Positions 1-7,464 of a stretch of 32,434 nt of DNA are shown piece after piece. The DNA comes from Verrucomicrobia subdivision 3 bacterium UBA693 (GTDB lineage Bacteria; Verrucomicrobiota; Verrucomicrobiia; Limisphaerales; UBA8199). Under the pieces are notes generated by a model that saw nothing but the letters and a program-made list of their open reading frames with translations, ran no database searches and was not told the origin of the DNA. Position numbers and translations under genes: made by a program. The stretch is from NCBI GenBank assembly GCA_002298785.1, contig DBMR01000067.1:1-32434 (forward strand), in the 5' to 3' direction. How positions within the stretch are numbered: the first letter of the stretch is position 1; each line of letters begins with the position of its first letter.

Positions 1-1
1 T

Positions 2-1999
2 TTATCCGTGAGTCAACGGGCCGTGGCCACGGTCGCTCTGCTTAGGCCTTCGCGAGATTCGCTGCTGCTGACGGGTTTATTCAGTGTGAGCCTGCTGCTG
101 TTGGCCTGGATGCTGGTGCGTTGGCGGCAAGTGGTAGCATGGATTCACGAGGCGGCGCCCGCCCCGGGCTGGCTGCAGGAACTGCTGGATGAAAGCCGCC
201 GGCGGGCCGGGATCAAAGGCGCGGTGCGACTGTGTGTGATCGAGCAGGCAATGTCCCCGGCGATTTGCGGGATGTTCCGACCTACCATCTGCCTGCCCCG
301 CGCCCTCATCGAGCGGCTCTCGCCGGAGCAACTGCGCCCCATCCTGCTGCATGAACTGATCCATCTCCGGCGAGGAGATGTCTGGGTGAATTGCGGCCAG
401 ACCCTGCTGCAAATCGCGTACTGGTGGCACCCGTTGCTTTGGTTTGCAAACTCCCGGATCCGAGGTGTGCGCGAGGAAGCCGTGGACGACGCGGTGATGC
501 TTGAACTGGGGGAGGAAACCGCGGTCTACGCCCCAACCTTGCTCGAGGTGGCCCGGCTCGCACTTCGCCGCCCAATCGCTACTCTCGGACTGGTGGCCAT
601 CCTGGAATTCCCCGGTTCGTTAAGGCAGCGGATCGAGCGGCTGATCGAATTCCGCCCCCCACGCCGGGCCGGGCTAACCCTCGCTTCGCTCTGTTGCATT
701 CTCGTATTTGCCGCGGTGGCTGTGCCCATGGGACCAGCGCCGGACGACGCCACGACATCAAAGCCTGACCCTCGGATTCAAGCCTGGTTGCAGGAAACAA
801 AATCGCTGTACGAGACCAGCAAGGGGTTCGAAGCAAAAGCCAAGGTCCTTCAAGTGCTCGCGGTCTCGCCAGACAACAAAGTCGCTCAATACTACCTGCA
901 CCTGATCCAGGATTCCGAGACGAGGCGGAAACAGCAATCCGAACAGACGGCATCCCAGGCCAAAAATCCCCAAACTCCCACCGCGGCGACGAATGTGTTG
1001 TATACACGCGTCTTTAAGCTCGAACCGCGAGTTCTGGAGCATAACCTTTACCGAGTCACCAGAACCTCTCCGGGAGGCACCAATCGGACTGCGGCCTTGC
1101 TTAAGGATTACTTTAAGAGCACAGGGCTGGATTTCGCGCCGCCAAAGGCCTTCTTTTACAGCGAGCGCGAGGCACGCTTGATGGTAAGAGCCTCGCTGGA
1201 GGACCTCGAAGCGATGGGGGCCGGAATTGGTTTGCTCCAAACGCCGCCAGCGCAGGTGAATGTGAGGGTCAAATTCGTGGAATTGCCGGTAAAGCTGGCC
1301 AAAGAATTCTGGAAGGGACTTACGAACAACGCCGACCGGGTGGCCATTCTTACCGATCCGCAATCGCAAGTGGCCTTGAAGTCACTGGAATCGAAAGAGG
1401 GAGTAAAGGTCCTGACTCAAGCCAGCGTCACCACCCTCAGCGAAAGGCAGGCCCAGGTCCAATGTGTTGAAGACATCGCCGTGGTGGTACCGACTAACAC
1501 GCCCATCAGCACTTCCGCCTTACAACCGAGCTTGCTCGTGACGAACCTGGCCCAAGTTGGTTCAGTGATCGACATCTATCCGGTAGTCACCACCAACGGA
1601 GATGCGATTCAGCTCACGGTTTCTGCCGCCACCACGGAATTCCTGGGTTACGATGACCCCGGCGCATTCGTACCGCAGGCCGATTTGGACGGCAAAGTCC
1701 TGCCGCTTCGAGCGGTGTCGCCGCTGCCTCATTTCCGTCTCGTTCAAACCCCGGCTCGGACCGCTACGGTGTGGGATGGCGAGACCCTGGTGCTGGGGCC
1801 CACCGAGGAAATCCGCGCCAACCAGATTCCAGTCTTCGGCGGCGACCAACCACTGGTCGGGCGCCGAACCCCTCAGGAACCGCGGGACAAGGTCTACATT
1901 GTCTTCGTGACCCCGACCATCATTGATCCGGCTGGAAATCGGGTTCACCCAGGGACCGAAAAACCGCGTTCCGGCGCACAACTCGAGGGCCGCCGCTAG
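2..1999 (+). CDS. M56 (BlaR1-type) membrane metallopeptidase fused to a secretin-like C-terminal domain, 5' end cut off
   Basis: The reading frame is open to the window edge, so the true start is probably upstream; numbering here is from a GTG at position 8. A membrane segment (about residues 18-37) precedes a zinc-peptidase core with HELIH at 115-119 and the downstream acidic motif REEAVDD (about 155-161), as in M56 sensors such as BlaR1/MecR1. A further membrane segment (about 221-242) leads into a periplasmic part. From about residue 414 (QVNVRVKFVE) to about 650 (VFVTPTIIDP) the sequence resembles the beta domain of type II/III secretion secretins, which is not the usual penicillin-binding sensor of BlaR1. 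In the known family, ligand binding activates cytoplasmic proteolysis of a BlaI-type repressor. A BlaI gene upstream of the window would be expected but cannot be seen. The peptidase call is firm; the secretin-like call rests on motif resemblance. Confidence 0.8.
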   Translation, partial: LSVSQRAVATVALLRPSRDSLLLTGLFSVSLLLLAWMLVRWRQVVAWIHEAAPAPGWLQELLDESRRRAGIKGAVRLCVIEQAMSPAICGMFRPTICLPRALIERLSPEQLRPILLHELIHLRRGDVWVNCGQTLLQIAYWWHPLLWFANSRIRGVREEAVDDAVMLELGEETAVYAPTLLEVARLALRRPIATLGLVAILEFPGSLRQRIERLIEFRPPRRAGLTLASLCCILVFAAVAVPMGPAPDDATTSKPDPRIQAWLQETKSLYETSKGFEAKAKVLQVLAVSPDNKVAQYYLHLIQDSETRRKQQSEQTASQAKNPQTPTAATNVLYTRVFKLEPRVLEHNLYRVTRTSPGGTNRTAALLKDYFKSTGLDFAPPKAFFYSEREARLMVRASLEDLEAMGAGIGLLQTPPAQVNVRVKFVELPVKLAKEFWKGLTNNADRVAILTDPQSQVALKSLESKEGVKVLTQASVTTLSERQAQVQCVEDIAVVVPTNTPISTSALQPSLLVTNLAQVGSVIDIYPVVTTNGDAIQLTVSAATTEFLGYDDPGAFVPQADLDGKVLPLRAVSPLPHFRLVQTPARTATVWDGETLVLGPTEEIRANQIPVFGGDQPLVGRRTPQEPRDKVYIVFVTPTIIDPAGNRVHPGTEKPRSGAQLEGRR

Positions 2000-2288
2000 C
2001 CAGCTCCTGTTGCTTAGGCACAGCCCCAGTCGAGAGGGGCGATCTTGCATGGCCTCGCCCACCGTGCCGCCGACTTGGATAACTTCAAGACCGAATTGGT
2101 GCTCCCGGATGAGCTTGACGCGGTGAATGACCCCGGGGTTCCGAGGTCTGTCTGATCCATCTATTCATAAATATTTTGTAATCCAGAACCACCCCGAACT
2201 TTCATGCTCATAGGGTCTATTGCTAATGGAACGGCGAGATGACAAACGCCCGTCCGAACATAAACGAAACGATAGACACCTTATAATT

Positions 2289-2630
2289 ATGAAACTCAAA
2301 GTAACCCTCGGAGCGATACTCGTGGGCGCATTGCTGAGCGCGATGTCGGTAAGTTTGATTGCTCAAAACTGTCCCGGTGGCGGTCCGAATGGAAAAGGAT
2401 ATGGCGGGCCACCCAAGACCGAACAGGAGCGTGCGGCTCGGCAGGCAGCCTGCCTGCAAAAGAACGGCGGAGTGTGCCCGAATGGTGGTCCTCAGGCCAA
2501 CTGCCAAGCCGGCAGCCAGAAGCAGTGCAAAGGGGGCAAGGGATGGGGGAAGGGATTGCGTGACGGAACCGGTCCTCGCAACGGCAGCGGCACTTGTCCG
2601 ATGACAGCGCCCAAGTCGGAATCAAAGTAA
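2289..2630 (+). CDS. Small secreted Cys/Gly-rich protein
   Basis: This 113-residue protein begins with a clear signal peptide (MKLKVTLGAILVGALLSA...), with likely cleavage near residue 25. The mature part is rich in Gly, Pro, Lys and Asn and carries six cysteines, several in CP(N/G)GGP-like contexts. It ends with LRDGTGPRNGSGTCP, which resembles a tail found in small exported proteins of unknown function. The ATG at 2289 was preferred over an upstream TTG in frame because it starts the signal peptide exactly; no Shine-Dalgarno sequence is visible. GAACTT (2196-2201) and TCTA (2216-2219) upstream vaguely recall an ECF-sigma promoter, but the spacing is short. The gene faces a sensor kinase operon, and that kinase also has a Gly-rich periplasmic segment. 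Function is unknown; an envelope-stress or metal role is only a guess. Confidence 0.65.
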   Translation: MKLKVTLGAILVGALLSAMSVSLIAQNCPGGGPNGKGYGGPPKTEQERAARQAACLQKNGGVCPNGGPQANCQAGSQKQCKGGKGWGKGLRDGTGPRNGSGTCPMTAPKSESK

Positions 2631-2808
2631 GTCCCCTGGGCGGGACGCCCGAATTGCACCGTAAGGGAGGTAGTGGCGCGAACGCGTTGCTTCCTCCCTC
2701 TCGTCCTTAAGACCGGCACCGTAAACGGACAGTTAATCCGCAACCTCCCACGCACCCCAAGCGCGAGCTCGAACGGGGTGGCTAAGCGACAGGAGACCGA
2801 GAACCATC

Positions 2809-4275
2809 CTAAAGCGCCGGGTCCGGCTTCAAAGATAGGGCAAAGCAGGTATGGCCCGGTCGGCTTTCTTTTAGGATGAGCTTGCCCTGGTGAGCGAGAA
2901 CTATTTCGCGGGCAAGACTCAAGCCAAGGCCCAAACCATCCCGATTGGAGGACTCGGACTGCCGCACACGGTAGAAACGATCAAAGATTCTTGGTTGATC
3001 AAGCGGCGGAATCCCAGGGCCGGTATTGCAGACAGTCACCACGATTTCAGGTTTGGCCACCAACGTCAGCCCGACAGAACCCCCCGGCACATTGTAACGA
3101 ACGGCGTTCTTGATGAGATTCAGCAGGGCGATGCGGAGCAGGCCACGATCGCCCTTCACCATAACGCCAGGCGGCAGGTCTAAATTGAACTGAATGTTCG
3201 ATTCCGCCGCCAGAATGCGCGCATCCTCGACCATCCCCTCCAACTCGGCGCTGATGGGAATATCCTCTACGGCCAGTTTGAGTTGTCCGGAGTCGGCTTG
3301 AGCCAGTAACAGCAGATTGCCGGTGATTCGTTTAAGGTGCTGGGTTTCTTCGAGCAGATTACTGAACACCCGTTGCTCCGGCGAACCGGGCGGAGCGCTT
3401 TGAATAGCGCTTTCCAACTCCCCTTGCATGATCGCAAGCGGGGTCTTGAGTTCATGAGAGGCGTCGGCACTAAACCGGATTGCCTGACGAAAGCTCGCCT
3501 CCAGGCGATCGATCATCCCATTGAGCACCTGGATGAGCCGGGTGATCTCCGGGTCTTCGTTCGAATCCGGGATGCGTTGGTCCAGGCCGCGTGCGGTAAC
3601 CTGTTCGGCTGTCCGGGCGATTGTCTTTAGCGGCCGCAGGGCTCGCCCCGCTACCATCCATCCACCCGCACCAACCAGCAGCAAGGCCACCGGCATCGCG
3701 AGCAGGTAGAGGTTTCTCAGCCGATTAAGTTCGGCTTGCACTTTGTCATAGTTGAGCCCCACCACGAGCCGGAGATCATCGTTGCCCATGATCCCGAGGC
3801 GCCAGGTCGAATCAGCCGTTCTGGCCGTGTAAAACCGCGGAATTCGATTAAAGACCACCGGCCCCCCACCTCGCCCGGGACCAAAGCCGCGCCCCCCGCC
3901 GCTACCGGGGAGTTGGGCGGGGACGGTTGGATCAATTCCCAGAGAACAATCAACTTGCTCGGGAGATATTCCTGAAGGCCATTCAGCAGATACGTAAAGG
4001 ACCTTGCCCTGCGAGTCCTTGATCAGAAGGATAACCTGGCCTTTGTGCTCTTCGCCAAAAATGAACTCCAGCGAGGAACTCAGCCGATCAAAGTTGGCGC
4101 GGTTGGCCAACCACCCGGGATGGCGCGTGCCCAGGGATCGAATCTCCGTGTCCACTCCCTGGGCTTTTTGCCGGTAGAGCAAATACCAGGAAGCCGCCCC
4201 GAACCCCAGCAAGACGACGCCGGAGACCAGTGCCGAAAGCAGGGCGATCCTCAGGCGAAAAGAGGGGAGCTTCAT
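2809..4275 (-). CDS. Sensor histidine kinase (HAMP-HisKA-HATPase)
   Basis: A 488-residue inner-membrane kinase. Membrane segments lie at about residues 9-33 and 189-210, flanking a periplasmic sensor of about 150 residues that contains an unusual Gly-rich stretch (about 123-138). A HAMP region (about 208-262) is followed by the H-box SHELKTPL with phospho-acceptor His274, the N-box around Asn386/Asn390, the G1 box NTGPGIPP (about 417-424), the F-box FDRFYRV and the G2 box GLGLGLS. The start codon overlaps the stop codon of the response regulator by 4 bases (ATGA), so the two are co-translated as regulator-kinase. The layout matches CusS/CopS- and QseC-like kinases, but the signal sensed cannot be read from sequence. 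The adjacent convergent small secreted protein could be a target or partner; that is inference. Confidence 0.93.
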   Translation of the reverse strand: MKLPSFRLRIALLSALVSGVVLLGFGAASWYLLYRQKAQGVDTEIRSLGTRHPGWLANRANFDRLSSSLEFIFGEEHKGQVILLIKDSQGKVLYVSAEWPSGISPEQVDCSLGIDPTVPAQLPGSGGGRGFGPGRGGGPVVFNRIPRFYTARTADSTWRLGIMGNDDLRLVVGLNYDKVQAELNRLRNLYLLAMPVALLLVGAGGWMVAGRALRPLKTIARTAEQVTARGLDQRIPDSNEDPEITRLIQVLNGMIDRLEASFRQAIRFSADASHELKTPLAIMQGELESAIQSAPPGSPEQRVFSNLLEETQHLKRITGNLLLLAQADSGQLKLAVEDIPISAELEGMVEDARILAAESNIQFNLDLPPGVMVKGDRGLLRIALLNLIKNAVRYNVPGGSVGLTLVAKPEIVVTVCNTGPGIPPLDQPRIFDRFYRVRQSESSNRDGLGLGLSLAREIVLAHQGKLILKESRPGHTCFALSLKPDPAL

Positions 4276-4946
4276 GCGGGTGCGTTCAGCCGATAGCCTA
4301 CGCCGCGGATGGTTTCGATCAACTTGACCGAAGCCGATCCATCAATCTTTTTCCGCAGCCGTTGTACATAAACCTCGACCAGGTTTGTTCCAGGGTCGAA
4401 ATTGTAGTCCCACACTTGCTCGCAGATTTGAACCCGGGTCAAGACCCGGCCTGGCGTGCGCAGCAGATGCTCCAACAGCGCAAACTCGCGCGGGGTCAGC
4501 TCAATCATTGTTGTTCCCCTCCGAACCTCCCGGGTCAGCAGATTCATGGTCAGGTCTGAGGCTGAAAGGATGCTCTGGATTGCGCCCGCGGCGCGGCGAG
4601 TCACCGCGTGGATGCGAGCGATCAACTCATCTATAAAAAACGGTTTGGTAAGGTAATCATCCGCGCCGAGGTTCAACCCTTCCAACCGTTCGTTGAGTTC
4701 ACTCCGCGCGGTAAGCAGGATAACCGGCAACGCGACCTTCTTCTCCCGCAGATTGCGAAGAATGCTCAATCCATCGCGCCCGGGGAGCATGATATCCAAA
4801 ATCAGCACGTCATAAGATCGTGTGGTCGCCAGCAGGTAACCTTCGTCACCATGCTGCGTCGAATCGACGACAAAACCGTGGGCCTCCAATCCCTTCCGAA
4901 TGAGGGAATTGATCTTCTTTTCGTCTTCGATTACCAAGACCTTCAC
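4272..4946 (-). CDS. OmpR/PhoB-family response regulator
   Basis: A 224-residue two-domain regulator. The receiver domain has the acidic pair E7-D8, phospho-acceptor Asp51 (LILDIMLP), Thr79 and Lys101 (LTKPF). The C-terminal winged helix (about 125-222) has the family signature LTPREFALLEHLL and ends in a VYVQRLRKKID...RGVGYRL block. The start is a GTG with no Shine-Dalgarno sequence. It is the first gene of a two-gene operon, overlapping the kinase start by 4 bases. It should bind tandem direct repeats near target promoters once phosphorylated by the kinase. It resembles CusR/QseB-type regulators, but the target genes are not identifiable here. Confidence 0.94.
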   Translation of the reverse strand: MKVLVIEDEKKINSLIRKGLEAHGFVVDSTQHGDEGYLLATTRSYDVLILDIMLPGRDGLSILRNLREKKVALPVILLTARSELNERLEGLNLGADDYLTKPFFIDELIARIHAVTRRAAGAIQSILSASDLTMNLLTREVRRGTTMIELTPREFALLEHLLRTPGRVLTRVQICEQVWDYNFDPGTNLVEVYVQRLRKKIDGSASVKLIETIRGVGYRLNAPA

Positions 4947-5329
4947 GAATTCTGTAATCCGGTTAAGTGCGGCGGCGAGCCAGAACCTGCGCCATGGTGC
5001 CGGGGGCGGTGTGCCCCGGTCACTCGATCACCTCGCATTCGAGTTCCTGGCCAATCAATATGGTTTCGATTCAACATTCACGTGAGCTGAGCGAGGTGAG
5101 GAGGTTACGCCCCCCGCGACCCACCCGGCGGCCCTCTTAACCATTGAGTCGCCAGACACCAAAAGGTTACAGGAATTGAGCCTGGAATTGTCCGGCAAAG
5201 CGATTTTATGCTAAATGGGATGAGTGTCACGATCCCGGTTGGAACTCACCACCACCAAAGCGCGGATCCTCAGCGGCGGAACAACTTTACCGGAGCCTCG
5301 GCAACCTCCCCCTCGAACACGATGACGCG
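4947..5329. other. Gene-free stretch upstream of the two-component operon
   Basis: I see no convincing gene here; the open frames are antisense shadows or lack any recognisable domain. A perfect 6-bp inverted repeat, CCGGGG (5000-5005) and CCCCGG (5014-5019), sits about 55 bases upstream of the response regulator start and could be a leader hairpin or an operator. It has no T-run, so it does not look like an intrinsic terminator. The stretch presumably also holds the promoter of the minus-strand operon, but I could not assign -35 and -10 boxes with confidence. Confidence 0.4.
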
Positions 5330-5794
5330 TCAATAAACCCATGGGATAAAGCGCCTGACTCGCCGTTCATAATCGGCATACCCTGAGAATTGAGTCCGTA
5401 ACCACCTCTCCTCCTGCCGCGCTTTGCGATCGAAAAAGGGACCCAATAAGAGTGCCGCCGCTAGAGATGGCACGCTGCCCCAAACGATGGACCATCCCAT
5501 CGCGGCGCAGAACACCGCCGTGTAAAGCGGGTGACGAATCAGGCCGTAAATGCCCTGACAAACGAACGTGCTATTTGGTGCAGGCCTGGGAAACGGAGTG
5601 AGGTTTCGCCCCAAAGCGGCAGCGCCTAAAACCCCACAGAGGGCACTTACCAGCAGAAAGAAGATCCCCACGAGGGTGAAAGCGGGGCCGTTCCAGGTGC
5701 CCCGGAACCAAATACCGCAAAGAACCACCACTCCCAGGAGCACTCCCTGGAAAATGACCCACAGCCCGCCGCGTTGGATAAAGTTACTTTTCAC
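5330..5794 (-). CDS. ICMT/PEMT-like isoprenylcysteine carboxyl methyltransferase family membrane protein
   Basis: A 154-residue integral membrane protein with hydrophobic segments at about 10-28, 36-60 and 95-118. It carries the family core: GIYGLIRHPLYTA (about 83-95), then near the C-terminus EERWLRTQFSGYADYERRVRRFIPW, which corresponds to the conserved E-E...F...Y..Y...V.RF.P pattern that binds S-adenosylmethionine in this superfamily. Bacterial members are S-adenosylmethionine-dependent methyltransferases of mostly unknown substrate. The predicted start is a GTG with no Shine-Dalgarno sequence. It is on the same strand as the response regulator operon but separated from it by 383 bases, so it is probably transcribed independently. 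Confidence 0.82.
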   Translation of the reverse strand: MKSNFIQRGGLWVIFQGVLLGVVVLCGIWFRGTWNGPAFTLVGIFFLLVSALCGVLGAAALGRNLTPFPRPAPNSTFVCQGIYGLIRHPLYTAVFCAAMGWSIVWGSVPSLAAALLLGPFFDRKARQEERWLRTQFSGYADYERRVRRFIPWVY

Positions 5795-5824
5795 TACATG
5801 CTATGTGGAATTTAATCTCGGACT

Positions 5825-6247
5825 TCAAGCCCCGGACGCCCGAGGCGCGGTCACTTTCGAATAAGAGACCGTGTATGCCTGCTGGTCGCGACCCGCATCC
5901 TTCCATCCGCCAAACACCGTAAAATCGGTCAGAGTATGCGCGCCGGCGAACCCGGCGAGTGAATAAATCACCTGCGAACCCGCGCCGTAATTGTTGCCGC
6001 AAGTCCCATCGTTCAAAGTGGTGTCCAGGGCGGTAGTCAGGCCGGTCGCCAGGGTGACTTCATCGAGATACCAGGAGCCCACCGAACGGGGTTGATTGCC
6101 AGATTTCAGTGTCATTTTGCGTCCATCCCGCATCGCGGTGCGGTCAAAAACCAACATATCCGGCCGCAGGGGCGCCCGTCCATAGCTACCTGCGGACGGA
6201 ACGCGAAATCCGCGAACTCCTGCTTTCAAAATTGAGGCTCGCTCCAT
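5825..6247 (-). pseudogene. Remnant of a secreted verrucomicrobial beta-sandwich protein
   Basis: The open frame encodes 140 residues with no signal peptide. Its second half (GSWYLDEVTLATG, TTLNDGTCGNNYGAGSQVIYSLAG, then FGGWKDAGRDQQAYTVSYSKV) resembles a module that in Verrucomicrobiota and Planctomycetes occurs inside larger exported proteins. Here the module is cut off just after the YTVSYS motif, and its N-terminus starts only 11 bases from the divergent GH172 gene, which leaves no room for a promoter or export signal. I therefore read it as a broken fragment. A short intact cytoplasmic protein is the alternative, but the missing signal peptide argues against it. The family resemblance is from memory of the motif. 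Confidence 0.45.
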
Positions 6248-6258
6248 AGAATAAACTC

Positions 6259-7380
6259 ATGAAGATGCTCATTACCCTACTCGGCGCCGCCCTGACCTGC
6301 CTGGGCACCGCGCGCGCAGCCGAAGCCAACGGCTTCGAAACCAGCCTGGGAAACCTCTCCCGGGTGTCCAACGCCAAATCACGCTCGATCAGTCCCGAGA
6401 ATTTTACCGGGGAGAAAGGGAAAGCCGGTATGGCGACGGAAGGCACCGGCAAGCGCGCGGCGCGCGAACTCGGTGCGCCCTGGAAGATCTCTCCGTCCGT
6501 GGTGATCAAGGCCGGCACGACCTTTACCCTGGGTGAGATCAAAGGGCCGGGCTCCATCCAGCAGATTTGGATGACCCCCACCGGCAATTGGCGCAAATCG
6601 ATCATCCGCTTCTACTGGGATGGCGAATCGGAGCCTTCGGTGGAATGCCCGGTGGGCGACTTCTTCGCCTGCGGCTGGGGCAAGTATTGCCAGATCAATT
6701 CGCTGGCTATCTGCGTGAATCCTGGCAGCGCCTTCAACTGCTATTGGCCCATGCCGTTCCGCAAATCCGCCCGGATCACGATGCAGAACATCGATTCCAA
6801 AGACATGGTGGTGTATTACCAGATTAACTACACGTTGACCGACGTCCCGAAGGATGCCGGGTATTTTCACGCGCAATTCCGGCAGGAAGCACCGCTCAAG
6901 GAAAAGGGTACCTATACCATTCTGGACGGCATCACGGGCCACGGACAATACGTGGGCACTTACCTGGCCTGGGAAGTGCACAGCCCGGGCTGGTGGGGCG
7001 AGGGTGAAATCAAGTTCTACATGGATGGCGACAAAGAGTTCCCCACGATTTGCGGGACCGGCACCGAGGATTATTTCTGCGGCTCCTACAATTTTGAAAA
7101 CCAGGAGACCAAGAAGTACCAGGTATTCTCGACGCCATACACCGGTCTGGCCCAGGTGCTGCCGCCGGATAAAGTCTACGAGGTCGGCCAGAAGTTCGGC
7201 CTGTACCGCTGGCACATCCAGGATCCGGTCCGGTTCGAAAAGGACCTGCGCGTCACCATTCAGGCGCTGGGCTGGAAATCCGAAGGCCGCTATCTGCAAC
7301 TCGAAGACAACATCTCCTCGGTCGGCTTCTGGTATCAAAAAGAGCCGCACGCGAAGTTCCCCGCGCTTAACCTGAAGTAA
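6259..7380 (+). CDS. Exported GH172 family (DUF2961) glycoside hydrolase
   Basis: A 373-residue protein with an N-terminal signal peptide (cleavage likely after ARA, about residue 20). The DUF2961 core is recognisable: GPGSIQQIWMT (about 96-106), the FYWDGESEPSVECPVGDFF segment (118-136), WWGEGEIKFYMDGD (245-258) and GTGTEDYFCGSYNF (266-279). GH172 enzymes characterised elsewhere act on fructofuranosyl or arabinofuranosyl linkages with two catalytic Glu; E248/E250 and E270 in the last two motifs are the natural candidates. Length is typical for single-domain bacterial members. It would act in the periplasm or outside the cell. It stands alone, convergent with the aminotransferase gene, and its promoter would have to lie inside the divergent remnant. 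Substrate unknown. Confidence 0.88.
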   Translation: MKMLITLLGAALTCLGTARAAEANGFETSLGNLSRVSNAKSRSISPENFTGEKGKAGMATEGTGKRAARELGAPWKISPSVVIKAGTTFTLGEIKGPGSIQQIWMTPTGNWRKSIIRFYWDGESEPSVECPVGDFFACGWGKYCQINSLAICVNPGSAFNCYWPMPFRKSARITMQNIDSKDMVVYYQINYTLTDVPKDAGYFHAQFRQEAPLKEKGTYTILDGITGHGQYVGTYLAWEVHSPGWWGEGEIKFYMDGDKEFPTICGTGTEDYFCGSYNFENQETKKYQVFSTPYTGLAQVLPPDKVYEVGQKFGLYRWHIQDPVRFEKDLRVTIQALGWKSEGRYLQLEDNISSVGFWYQKEPHAKFPALNLK

Positions 7381-7399
7381 ACGCCGCGCCGCATTCCCA

Positions 7400-7430
7400 A
7401 GCCGGAGCCGCCAGCCAGCGAGCTCCGGCT
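7400..7430. terminator. Hairpin between convergent genes
   Basis: A perfect 9-bp inverted repeat, AGCCGGAGC (7400-7408) and GCTCCGGCT (7422-7430), encloses a 13-base loop between the 3' ends of the GH172 gene and the aminotransferase gene. The position fits a bidirectional terminator, but no T-run follows on either strand, so termination is inferred from position and stem strength only. Confidence 0.4.
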
Positions 7431-7464
7431 GCCGGCCACACCTCAAGGCTCGAACGGTCCGCGC

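Noticed and set aside
2023..2040. Terminator after the M56 fusion gene
   Set aside because: GCCCC/GGGGC form only a 5-bp stem with no T-run, so it is too weak to claim.
4947..5329. RNA gene or riboswitch in the longest gene-free stretch
   Set aside because: No tRNA-like cloverleaf or known riboswitch core could be traced; only one short GC hairpin is present.
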